A stretch of 64,000 nt of DNA from Streptomyces sp. A0642. Its GTDB lineage: Bacteria > Actinomycetota > Actinomycetes > Streptomycetales > Streptomycetaceae. The stretch lies in NCBI RefSeq assembly GCF_004795105.1, contig NZ_SSBL01000001.1:248001-312000 (forward strand). Reading direction: 5' to 3'. This document shows positions 43,101-51,215 of this stretch, one piece after another. Below the pieces are notes generated by a model. It worked only from the letters and a program-made list of their open reading frames with translations, searched no databases and was not told the origin of the DNA. The stretch's first letter is position 1; every line of letters begins with the position of its first letter. A program made the translations under genes and the position numbers.

Positions 43101-43868
43101 GACAGATGTGAGGGTGCCAACGTCTGGTACGGCCTGCGCGATGGCATGCGTCAGCCTCGTACGCTCACCGTTTCCCAGCTTGCTGACGCGCTTCGCTCTG
43201 ACGATGAGGCGAACGCTGTCGCCGAGCTTTACGCTGCTGATCACCTAGGTAAGCGTGACGCGCCCCTCGCGACTGTTCTCACAGACATCATCGTCACGGA
43301 GCACGTTCCGTACCTCGCGGCGATGCGTTACAGGGACTCTGGCTTGCGCAAGCGGGCTCAGTGGGAGCAGGTGTGGGACCTTCAGCGCGAAGAGGACAGG
43401 ACGGGGAATCGGCTCGATATCCCTGTGCCTCCGAAGTACACCTCCACTCCGCCAGACTTCCTTAAAGCGTCCTACTGGATGCAGCGTGGCAAGCTGGACG
43501 TGCCCAAGGAGCGGTTCATCTCCTACCCTGACGCATCGCCCGACTCGGACCCGACGCTGTTGCTCGGCTGGGCCGGCTGGGATCAGAAGGATCAGGTGCA
43601 GGCTCTGATCAACGTGATCAATGACCGGACCGAGCAAGCTGGTTGGGAGACGCCGCGCCTGACGCCGCTCATCGCCGGTATTCAGGAGCTGATGCCCTGG
43701 GTTCACCAGTGGCACGGTGAGTACGACGAAGAGTGGGACGGCACACCCGCTGAGGAGTACCAGGCGTACCTGGACGAGCAGCGTGCCAAGCACGGGCTCT
43801 CGGCGGAGGACCTCAAGGCCTGGCGGCCGGAGAAGAAGACTCGCGGCCGGGCCAAGAAGGCTGACTGA
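40182..43868 (+). CDS. pglX: BREX-2 adenine-specific DNA methyltransferase PglX
   Basis: A 1228-residue m6A methyltransferase that marks host DNA in the Pgl/BREX-2 system. Motif I is [11 protein letters not shown] at about residue 250 and motif IV is NPPY at about 389. The C-terminal half holds the target-recognition region ([48 protein letters not shown]). The GTG at 40182 follows a purine-rich stretch; the ATG at 40149 is an alternative. Codon use changes inside the gene: 18 of 19 codons around motif I end in G or C, but only 10 of 19 at 41583-41639, and the low-GC style lasts to about 43.4 kb. This suggests replacement of the specificity part. Confidence 0.94.
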   Translation: [1228 protein letters not shown]

Positions 43869-43893
43869 GCCCGCGAACGAGTGTGTACAGGAG

Positions 43894-43930
43894 GATGCCC
43901 CGCCGCCGGAACGGCCGGTGGCGGGGCATC
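43894..43930. terminator. Bidirectional terminator between pglX and the DUF397 gene
   Basis: GATGCCCCGCC / GGCGGGGCATC form an 11-bp stem, extended by one G-U and CCGG/CCGG pairs to a 5-nt loop. The two genes converge on it. Confidence 0.8.
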
Positions 43931-43946
43931 GCCGTCCGTCGGGTGA

Positions 43947-44153
43947 TCAGCCCTGCGCGGCGAACTCCACGAAGGCGGCCCAACCGCCGGAGGCGACCGA
44001 CAGGATGGGCCCCATCTTGTCCTTCGAGTCGCGGACATGGACGGCGCTGGGCGAGGTGGCCACCTCGATGCACTGCCCGCCCTCGCCGCTGCTGTAACTG
44101 CTCTTGTACCAAGCGGAATTGGGCAGACGGGGCGCAGGCTCTTCGACGTTCAT
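43947..44153 (-). CDS. DUF397 domain protein
   Basis: A 68-residue protein of the actinobacterial DUF397 family, with the typical opening WYKSSYSSGEGGQCIEVA and VHVRDSKDKMGPILSV. DUF397 genes are nearly always paired with an XRE/DUF5753 regulator, as here: its ATG overlaps the regulator's stop by 4 bp. In the WhiJ-type loci of Streptomyces these pairs act in developmental control and may work as antagonist and regulator. In this island the pair may control neighbouring cargo genes, which is inference. Confidence 0.9.
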   Translation of the reverse strand: MNVEEPAPRLPNSAWYKSSYSSGEGGQCIEVATSPSAVHVRDSKDKMGPILSVASGGWAAFVEFAAQG

Positions 44154-44986
44154 GTCTCTCCCAGCAGTTTCTCTACGAGGTTCAGCGATTCACGCGGTGT
44201 GAGCGCCTGGGCTCTGAGGAGACCGTACTGTTCCTCGAACTCCCGGACCACCCTGCGCTCGGTGTAGAGGCGGCTGTCCTTGTGTACCTCCACGTAGGCG
44301 ATCCTGCGCTCTTCCTTCGTTTCGATCAAGGTGAAAGGCCCGGACACTCCAGCGTGGTCCTCGCGGGCATTCGGCATCACCTGGATCTCGACGTTGCGCT
44401 GCTGTCCGCACAGGAGGAGGTGCTCGAGCTGGCCGCGCATCACGTTCGTCCCACCCAGGGGGCGGCGCAGTACCGACTCTTCGATGACGAAGCTGATGGT
44501 GGGCAGAGGCCGCCGCTCGAAGATCTCGTGTCGAGCCATCCGTGCGGTCACACGTTGCTCCACGGTCACTTCGTCCAGCAACGGCCTGCGCATAGTGAAC
44601 ACGGCCCGTGCGTACTCTTCTGTTTGCAGCAGGCCGTTGACCACATGAGTGTCGTACACGTGCAGCTCAACCGCCTCCGCCTCCAACCGCGCCGCATCCC
44701 GGAAGAACGCCGGGTACTGCGCCCGAGCGACCTCCTCCTTGCTCGCCTTCAGCACCCCACCCGCGTCCAGCAGGTCGTCCGCCTGGTCGATGAACTTCGG
44801 CGGCGGGATCCTCCGTCCCTGCTCGAACGAGGCGATGCTCGACGCCGAGTACCCCGCCATCGCCCCGAACTCCGCCCGCTCCAAGCCAGCCCGCACCCGG
44901 AACAGCTTCAAGTGCTGTCCGAAGACGTGCAAGATGCCGGACCCGACCTCGCGCTCATGATCCGCCTGCTGTCGCTGATCGTCCAC
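44150..44986 (-). CDS. XRE-family regulator with DUF5753 (WhiJ-like)
   Basis: A 278-residue DNA-binding protein. An N-terminal XRE HTH (about 20-75; LKLFRVRAGLERAEFGAMAGYSASSIASFEQGRRIPP) is followed by a DUF5753 domain (about 95-275; VHVYD-like LHVYDTHVVNGLLQTEEYARAVF, TARMARHEIFE, PTISFVIEESVLRRPLGG, REDHAGVSGPFTLIE). This is the usual partner of DUF397 proteins. The third usual member, an ATP-binding HATPase protein, is not next to it; a broken one lies at 50626-51101. Upstream are two direct repeats CGCGTACAAC that could be its operator. Confidence 0.9.
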   Translation of the reverse strand: MDDQRQQADHEREVGSGILHVFGQHLKLFRVRAGLERAEFGAMAGYSASSIASFEQGRRIPPPKFIDQADDLLDAGGVLKASKEEVARAQYPAFFRDAARLEAEAVELHVYDTHVVNGLLQTEEYARAVFTMRRPLLDEVTVEQRVTARMARHEIFERRPLPTISFVIEESVLRRPLGGTNVMRGQLEHLLLCGQQRNVEIQVMPNAREDHAGVSGPFTLIETKEERRIAYVEVHKDSRLYTERRVVREFEEQYGLLRAQALTPRESLNLVEKLLGET

Positions 44987-45090
44987 GCCCTACGCCTCCC
45001 GTTACCGTCCCGCTTCGCCCGGCCTGCCCCGAACCGTCCCCACCCGTGAATCGGCCAACGCCGCCCACCCGGGCCGGTCACGCCACGCCC

Positions 45091-45121
45091 CGCGTACAAC
45101 CCGCGTGCGGACGCGTACAAC
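45091..45121 (-). repeat. Two CGCGTACAAC direct repeats upstream of the XRE gene
   Basis: CGCGTACAAC occurs at 45091-45100 and 45112-45121, exactly 21 bp apart (two helical turns), about 105-135 bp upstream of the XRE start. The rest of the 408-bp gap 44987-45394 holds no convincing gene; a GCAGCC/GGCTGC hairpin lies near 45313-45327. Confidence 0.5.
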
Positions 45122-45394
45122 AGGGACTCGTCGGGACCTCTCGCCTGGTCAACGGTATGCACGCGTCGAGTTCGTTTACTGCCTGAACCGAGCGGTTCCC
45201 CCAGAAGTGCGTGCAGCGAAGAACGTGAGGTGCGCGCCGCTCCGATCCAGGCGGCGTGTTCGAGCTCGTCCCGGATCGCTCGGGAGGTCGTGGCGATGGT
45301 GTCCGTTCTAGCAGCCGCAGGCTGCCGATGGTCAGATTCCGCCAAGCGGCGTCGCCCCCTGCGCGACACCAAGTGACTGCGAGCGCGCCTACGC

Positions 45395-46702
45395 TCACAC
45401 GGGTAGCGCAGGGAACACGACCACCGAGCCGTCCTTGTCACGGGCGATCTCAATCGCCACGTCCGTCGCGCGACTGTCGGTCATGGCGCCGTCGCTCAGC
45501 TGGTGAATCCGGTGTGTCGCGCGCATCAGGCGATCAACTTCACTGGTCGTGAAGACGGGCCGCAAACCGTTCGGGCGGGCCAGCTCCAGCGCTGACAGAC
45601 GCATCAGGACACCGGCGACGCCCGACTCCAGTTCTTCAAGGCCCTGTTGGTCGCGTCTGAGTACGCGGGTGAAGTTCTCGAACAGGTTGTCGGGGTTCTT
45701 CTGGGCATGCTCGACGGCCTGCAGAACGTCGACTCTCCGCTTCAGCGCAGTTGCCAGGGCGGCAAGTTCGAGGTGAGCGCGGAACGTACCACCGTGATCG
45801 TCCACGCCCGGAAATGACTCGGTCAGCTTGCCGATCTCGACGGGCTTGCCCTCAGGAAGGGCGTCGAGTGCTCCCTGCCACCGCTGAAGGCGGCTGCGGG
45901 CCTTGGACAGCGCCGTATCGATGGCGTGCACTGCCGAGTCCAGTCCCAGTGAGGCGCCGATCTCGCCCTCGTCAAGCAGGATGGCAGTGGCTCTGTCGAT
46001 GGCGTTGCGGCAGCCGTCAAGGTTGCTGCGCTCGTCATCGAGCTTCTCTTCGTGCAGTTGCTCCAACAGTTCCGTGATGTGCTCGATGGCCTGCTGGCGT
46101 TTTTGGTCGGCATGCGCGCTCACCCCCACCGCCACGGCCATGAGAACGAGCGGCGCGGCCACGGTGAGCGCCACGCTGCCGGTGGCCGCGACGCCGGCCG
46201 TTGCACCGGCTCCACCGACTGCGCCTGCTGTTGCCGCTCTGCCGACCGGAACAAACGTCGCCTGGGCGGCGATGCCTGTCGAGTCCACGAGTGCACCGTG
46301 GATGCCACCCGCCACCGCCTTCGACCGCATCGAGCAAACGAAGCCCTGACCGAACTGGGCGGCAACTTTCGCCGGAACCACCATGCGATACAGGCCTTCG
46401 CCGGCAGCGGTCGCCGTCGCCGCCACAGAGGAACTTCGCGCCGACTGCGTGATGAGCTGTGACAGGTGCTGCGCCAACGGGCTCACGGCATCGAGCCGGA
46501 TACCTCGACTGCGGTCGATCTGGGCGGGCAGCGGATGCGCCTCAAGTGTGGCGATCGGCGCGTTGGCCAGACCGGCCAGCACACCGCGCAGTTCAGCCAA
46601 GCGCTCAGCCGTCAACGGCCCGTCGCCGGTCACCGCGGGCACCTGGACGTCACCGGTCGCCAGGGTCCACACCGGCACGGTCGCCTTACGGTAGTCAATC
46701 AT
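45395..46702 (-). CDS. Unknown protein with hydrophobic core and coiled coil
   Basis: A 435-residue protein I cannot assign to a family. The N-terminal 150 residues look soluble. A strongly hydrophobic Ala/Gly/Val region (about 170-215; GVAATGSVALTVAAPLVLMAVAVGVSA) could form one or two membrane spans. It is followed at once by a charged helical stretch (DQKRQQAIEHITELLEQLHEEKLDDERS) and further long helices to the end. The start is the ATG at 46702 with GGGGGAG upstream. A hydrophobic hairpin inside long helices is seen in membrane-acting effectors and dynamin-like proteins, but no GTPase motif is present. It is divergent from the UPF1-like helicase gene. Confidence 0.72.
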   Translation of the reverse strand: MIDYRKATVPVWTLATGDVQVPAVTGDGPLTAERLAELRGVLAGLANAPIATLEAHPLPAQIDRSRGIRLDAVSPLAQHLSQLITQSARSSSVAATATAAGEGLYRMVVPAKVAAQFGQGFVCSMRSKAVAGGIHGALVDSTGIAAQATFVPVGRAATAGAVGGAGATAGVAATGSVALTVAAPLVLMAVAVGVSAHADQKRQQAIEHITELLEQLHEEKLDDERSNLDGCRNAIDRATAILLDEGEIGASLGLDSAVHAIDTALSKARSRLQRWQGALDALPEGKPVEIGKLTESFPGVDDHGGTFRAHLELAALATALKRRVDVLQAVEHAQKNPDNLFENFTRVLRRDQQGLEELESGVAGVLMRLSALELARPNGLRPVFTTSEVDRLMRATHRIHQLSDGAMTDSRATDVAIEIARDKDGSVVVFPALPV

Positions 46703-47020
46703 CGTTTCTCCCCCTTGATTCCCCACAACAGACTACGGCTGACGCGAAACAAGAACGGCACGAATCTTGTGCACGTCCGCCTCATCGAGCCCATTCGTTG
46801 TCGGGCAACGGGCGCTGGATCAAAACGGTTGCAAGCTCGCGGAAGGCGTCAGCATTTCTCGGACGAACTCCGTTCCCGACGAGTGTCCGCCTCCCGTCGC
46901 CGCTCACGGCACAGCGGACACCGGCCCGACGTCAGATATACGCCAACGCCCCCTCCGCACCGGGCACGGAGCTGACTAGGGTGATCGTTCCTGGCGGACC
47001 GGAACGAGGGGGCGGGCCGT
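46703..47020 (+). promoter_or_regulatory. 318-bp divergent promoter region
   Basis: No gene is convincing here. TAGGGT at about 46977-46982 could be the -10 for the helicase gene, followed by ACGAGGGGG as the ribosome binding site. No operator palindrome stands out. Confidence 0.35.
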
Positions 47021-50000
47021 ATGGCGGCGAGCAGCGAGCGGCGGCGCAGGGCGGACATCGTGCGCTACTGGCGGGCGGTGGAGATGTTCAGCCCGCAGAA
47101 GGTGGAGAAGGCCTCGCCGCCGAGAGGCGTGTACCCCGTGGAGTCCGGGCGCCCGCTGCCGTGGGAGGAGGGGCATCCCGTACGGCGGCGGAGTCCAGGC
47201 CGGAACATGGTCAGGCAGCACACCGTCTACTGCGGGGTGTACCCGGTTGCGTCCGTCCGGGATGTCCTGCTCGATGTCTTCGGCGGCAGCGAGGAGGACC
47301 ACGACGGGCGGGTGGACGGCGACAGCGCCCTGTTGGCCTTCGAGGTCACGGACGAAGGGTTGCTGGTCCAGGACTCCATCACCTTCTCCGCGTGTGCCTG
47401 GGCGACGGGGCGCAGCCGTAGGCCAGGCCCAGGGGCCCAAGGCTGGCTCGACGGCTTTGAGACAGAAGCCGAGGCGTGCGAAGGCATCGTGCTGGGCGTC
47501 GGGGACGGCAAGGTGACGATCGCGGACACGACGCCGGGGCAGCGGCAGCGCCCCTTCGCAGGGTTGCTGTGCGAGATCACGGTCGGCGCGGTCGGCGGCG
47601 CCCTGAACGCCGCGCTCGGACCGGTACTCGGCGACCTGGCGGTCGGTGCTGTCAACGGCGTCGTCGATGCCGTGGCCAACCGCGGCGCCCGAGGTTCTGG
47701 CGGCAGCCAGGACGACGGTTCAGTGGACGACAGCCCGCTGGACGAAGGCGCAGCCGATACGGGGGGCGACGAGGACGGCCCACCCCGGCTCGGCGAGAAG
47801 CCATTGACCGTGCGTGACCTGTCGGCCGTCACCCGCTGGGTCGCTGAGCAGTTCGGCGTCACCGACGACCTGCGGCCGGAGACGATTCGGGTCCAGTGCA
47901 AGTCGGTGGCCCGGCGGAAGGCCGGCCGGTCGGGCGGGTCGGACTTCCTCAACAGCTTCATCGCGGCGGACCTCGACCTCGTCGCGGGCAGCCTCGGCAA
48001 GGATGAGCCGGGCCCCGCGCTGCGGGACTACCTGACGGCCTCGACCGCGCTGCGCGGCCGTACGCGCGTCGACCTCAAGCACGAACCCGGAGCGGTACTC
48101 GCCGGCGTGCGGCCGGCCGACTTCCCGCTCGGGCGCTGGCCCGCGAAGACGGAGCACCCGCTGGTCCTGAGCCAGCAGTTCGCGGTGAACCGCATCGTCG
48201 AGCAGCTCGCCGACACAGAAGGGCTGTACGCGGTGAACGGCCCGCCCGGCACCGGCAAGACCACACAGTTGAGGGACCTCATCGCCTCCGTGCTGGTCAT
48301 GAGAGCGGAGAAGCTGTCCGAACTCCGGCGGCCCGAAGACGCCTTCACCGGTCAGCCGCACCGCTGGAGCACCGGCACCTATCAGCGGTCCGTCGCCTCG
48401 CTCAAACCGGAGCTGACGGGGTTCGAGATGGTGATCGCGTCGGCCAACAACGGTGCCGTCGAAAACGTCTCCAAGGAGATCCCGGCACTCGAATCCGTCG
48501 CGGCAGAGTGGCGGGAGGCAGCGTCCTTCTTCCCGGAACAGGGTCGCCTTCTCCTCGACGGCGCACCGTCGTGGGGGACTCTCGCCGCGAAGCTCGGCAA
48601 CAAGGGGAACCGTTCGGATTTCCGTAACAAGTACTGGTTCGGCCCGCCGAAGGAAGAGCGGGCCGAGCGTGGCGAAGGCATGCGCGACGCACTGAGGACG
48701 GCCGCTTCGCGTGGCTTCGACCTGATGGAGTGGCGGGAGTACGTCAATCGTTTCCGGGCCGCGCGGCTGGCGGTGCAGGACCTGCGGGACGAGCGTCAGC
48801 GAGCGTACGAGGCACTCCTGGACTTCGCCGGCTCGGAGGCGGCCGTCACCACCGCGCAGGAGGCGGTTGTCAGCGCTCAGCGGGATGTCGACGCACTCCG
48901 GCAACCGGCTGCGGAGGCCCGTGCGGCTCGCGGCAGAGCACAGACGGACCTCGTCGGCCCTGCGGGCAGGAGGGCGGAGCACCGTCGGCACCGCCCGGGC
49001 GTGGCCGCGGGCATCTTCACCCTCGGCTCGGCGCAGCGCGACTGGCAGGTGGAGGACCAGCTGCTGGCCGTAGCGGAGCAGGCAGCCCGGGACGTGTTCG
49101 AGGAACGCACACAGACGGCCGCCGCGTACGATCGTGCCGAAGCTGCCCATCGAGGTGTCCTCGACGAAGCCGGGAGGGCGCTCCAATCGGCGGAAGCGCA
49201 CCACGCGCAACTCCGGGCCACCTTGGAGGCGGCTCTCGATCGCTGGGACACCTTCATTCCGGGCCAGGAAGCGCGCGGTGAGCGGACGGAGGAGGACGCC
49301 AGAGAGCTCTCTTCACCCTGGTCCGATCCCGCGTTCACCCAGGCCCGCACCCGGCTCTTTCTCGCCGCGATGGATCTGCACCGTGCGTTCATCAATGGAG
49401 CGGCAGACCGGATGCGCAAGAACCTCGACGCCGCGATGGACGTCCTGTGCGGCGACGCTCCCAAGACGCTGAAGCCGGAGGTGGTGCTGGCGGCCTGGCA
49501 GAACCTCTTCCTCGCGCTGCCGGTCGTCTCCACCACCTTCGCCTCACTGGACCGGATGTTCGTGGGTCTGGGGCCCCGGTCGCTCGGCTGGATGCTGATC
49601 GACGAGGCCGGCCAGGCGACCGCCCAGATGCCGGTAGGTGCTCTGTGGCGGGCGCGCAGGAGCGTCATCGTGGGCGATCCTCTGCAACTGGAGCCGGTGA
49701 TCACATTGCCGCACACGGGACAGCAGGCACTGCGTCGCACCTTCGGCGTGGCCGACGAGTGGGAGCCGTCCCGCACCTCGGCGCAGCGCGTGGCGGACCG
49801 GTTGAACAGCTACGGCACCTGGCTGCCCGCGCCGGACGGCTCGGAGGACGACCGGGTATGGGTGGGGTCGCCTCTGCGCGTGCACCGACGCTGCGACGAC
49901 CCGATGTTCACGATCAGCAACGAGATCGCGTACGACGGACTCATGGTGCACGGGGTGCACCGGGACGACGACTACGCGGTGGCCCGGCGAGGCGTGTGGT

Positions 50001-50488
50001 GGCCGGTGAGCGGCGGGCGCGCGTCGCAGGGCAAGTGGTCGCCGGAGGAGGGGGACTGCGCCAACGTCATTGTGCACCGGCTGGTCGATCAGGGTCTCGA
50101 CCCGGAGCGCGAGCTCTTCGTCATCAGCCCGTTCCGGGATGTCGTGGCCGGACTCCGCCGCAGCCTGTGTCAGGTCGTCCCCCGCGACAGAGTGGGCACT
50201 GTGCATACGACCCAGGGGAAGGAAGCCGATGTAGTGCTGCTGGTCCTCGGGGCGGGCGGCGACAAAGCAGGCCCGCGCGTCTGGGCGGCATCCGCCCCGA
50301 ACCTGTTGAACGTCGCGGTGAGCCGCGCGCGCCGGCGGCTGTTCGTTGTGGGCGACCACGACGCATGGCGGGGGCACCAGCACTTCGACGTACTCGCACG
50401 TCAGCTGCCGTGCATGTCGGAGGCCGAGCAGGCGGCCATGCGGGAACTCGCTCCGCCGGTGCTCGCCGAAGGGTGCCGCTGCTGGTAG
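47021..50488 (+). CDS. UPF1-like SF1 helicase with coiled-coil insert
   Basis: An 1155-residue helicase of the AAA_11/AAA_12 (UPF1/SF1B) type. A unique N-terminal region of about 380 residues includes a hydrophobic Ala/Gly/Val stretch (ITVGAVGGALNAALGPVLGDLAVGAVNGVVDAVA) and an acidic linker. Motifs follow: NGPPGTGKTT at about 407, DEAGQA at about 861, VGDPLQLEP, RVHRRCDDPMF, VHTTQGKEADVVLLVLGAG and LNVAVSRARRRLFVVGD. Between motifs I and II lies a long coiled-coil region (about 590-770) rich in Ala, Glu, Arg and Gln. No nuclease domain is visible in it; an OLD-family nuclease gene lies 700 bp downstream on the same strand and could be its partner. Confidence 0.85.
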   Translation: MAASSERRRRADIVRYWRAVEMFSPQKVEKASPPRGVYPVESGRPLPWEEGHPVRRRSPGRNMVRQHTVYCGVYPVASVRDVLLDVFGGSEEDHDGRVDGDSALLAFEVTDEGLLVQDSITFSACAWATGRSRRPGPGAQGWLDGFETEAEACEGIVLGVGDGKVTIADTTPGQRQRPFAGLLCEITVGAVGGALNAALGPVLGDLAVGAVNGVVDAVANRGARGSGGSQDDGSVDDSPLDEGAADTGGDEDGPPRLGEKPLTVRDLSAVTRWVAEQFGVTDDLRPETIRVQCKSVARRKAGRSGGSDFLNSFIAADLDLVAGSLGKDEPGPALRDYLTASTALRGRTRVDLKHEPGAVLAGVRPADFPLGRWPAKTEHPLVLSQQFAVNRIVEQLADTEGLYAVNGPPGTGKTTQLRDLIASVLVMRAEKLSELRRPEDAFTGQPHRWSTGTYQRSVASLKPELTGFEMVIASANNGAVENVSKEIPALESVAAEWREAASFFPEQGRLLLDGAPSWGTLAAKLGNKGNRSDFRNKYWFGPPKEERAERGEGMRDALRTAASRGFDLMEWREYVNRFRAARLAVQDLRDERQRAYEALLDFAGSEAAVTTAQEAVVSAQRDVDALRQPAAEARAARGRAQTDLVGPAGRRAEHRRHRPGVAAGIFTLGSAQRDWQVEDQLLAVAEQAARDVFEERTQTAAAYDRAEAAHRGVLDEAGRALQSAEAHHAQLRATLEAALDRWDTFIPGQEARGERTEEDARELSSPWSDPAFTQARTRLFLAAMDLHRAFINGAADRMRKNLDAAMDVLCGDAPKTLKPEVVLAAWQNLFLALPVVSTTFASLDRMFVGLGPRSLGWMLIDEAGQATAQMPVGALWRARRSVIVGDPLQLEPVITLPHTGQQALRRTFGVADEWEPSRTSAQRVADRLNSYGTWLPAPDGSEDDRVWVGSPLRVHRRCDDPMFTISNEIAYDGLMVHGVHRDDDYAVARRGVWWPVSGGRASQGKWSPEEGDCANVIVHRLVDQGLDPERELFVISPFRDVVAGLRRSLCQVVPRDRVGTVHTTQGKEADVVLLVLGAGGDKAGPRVWAASAPNLLNVAVSRARRRLFVVGDHDAWRGHQHFDVLARQLPCMSEAEQAAMRELAPPVLAEGCRCW

Positions 50489-50625
50489 TCGAGGGAGTGG
50501 TCGACCGTGGTGGCGACCGAAGCGGGCAACCTACGCGCACGTCACGCTCTGTTGCGTGTACAGCACGCACTCGTCCGCGCGTCCGCCCTGGTCAGCGGCA
50601 TGCCGTGGGCGAGAGGGTCGTCGTC

Positions 50626-51101
50626 ATGAGTCGAGCGACCACCTCACAGATGCCGGGCCGGCAACCGGCTGCACGGGTAAGCGAATTCGTCATGCAGTTC
50701 ACGTTCACTCCACGAGGTGCCCGGCTCGCTCGGCGTCTCGTCTCGCACCGGCTCGACGAGTAGGGCCACCCTACGACTCCACCGCCAACGAGACCTTGGC
50801 TCTGATCGCCGCGGAGCTGGCAGCGAACGCCATCCGTCACGGCCACGTACCCGGAAGGGACTTCCACGTGAGGCTCGTCCAACGCACAGTCGGGACAACG
50901 ACGATGCTCCGCATCGAGGTTGCCGATACCCGTACCGAGCGGCGCCCTTCCCTTGAGACGCCGGCTCCGCCGGCCGCCGAAGAGGAATCGGGCCGAGGCC
51001 TGTTGCTCGTCTCGCGGGTCGCCGATCGCTGGGGCGTGGCACCTCGCGTCGGAGCGCCGGGGAAGAGCGTGTGGGCAGCTCTCGAACTCAATTCCCAATA
51101 G
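50626..51101 (+). pseudogene. Broken HATPase (anti-sigma-factor-like) ATP-binding gene
   Basis: The first frame from ATG 50626 reads FVMQFTFTPRGARLARRLVSHRLDE and stops with TAG at 50761-50763. The next frame then continues as PYDSTANETLALIAAELAANAIRHGHVPGRDFHVRL to ESGRGLLLVSRVADRWGV and ends at 51101. Intact relatives read through this point with a Trp-Gly-x-Pro-Tyr sequence, so both a TGG-to-TAG change and a one-base loss in the following C run would explain the break. The ATP-binding N box is ELAANAIRHG and the G box is ESGRGLLLV. Such proteins usually stand next to XRE/DUF397 pairs. Sequencing error could explain the frameshift but less easily the stop as well. Confidence 0.78.
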
Positions 51102-51215
51102 GCGATGTTGTGTTCGGCGGAAAAAAAAATCTGATTTCCAGCTGCCGCCGTCGCTAACATCATGATTGTCACAGTGGGCCCACCCGGCTCACCCGAACCA
51201 CATTCCAGGACGACC

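Noticed and set aside
44987..45394. A possible small gene or gene fragment in the XRE upstream gap
   Set aside because: Several short frames exist in both directions, but none has a ribosome binding site plus a recognisable domain.
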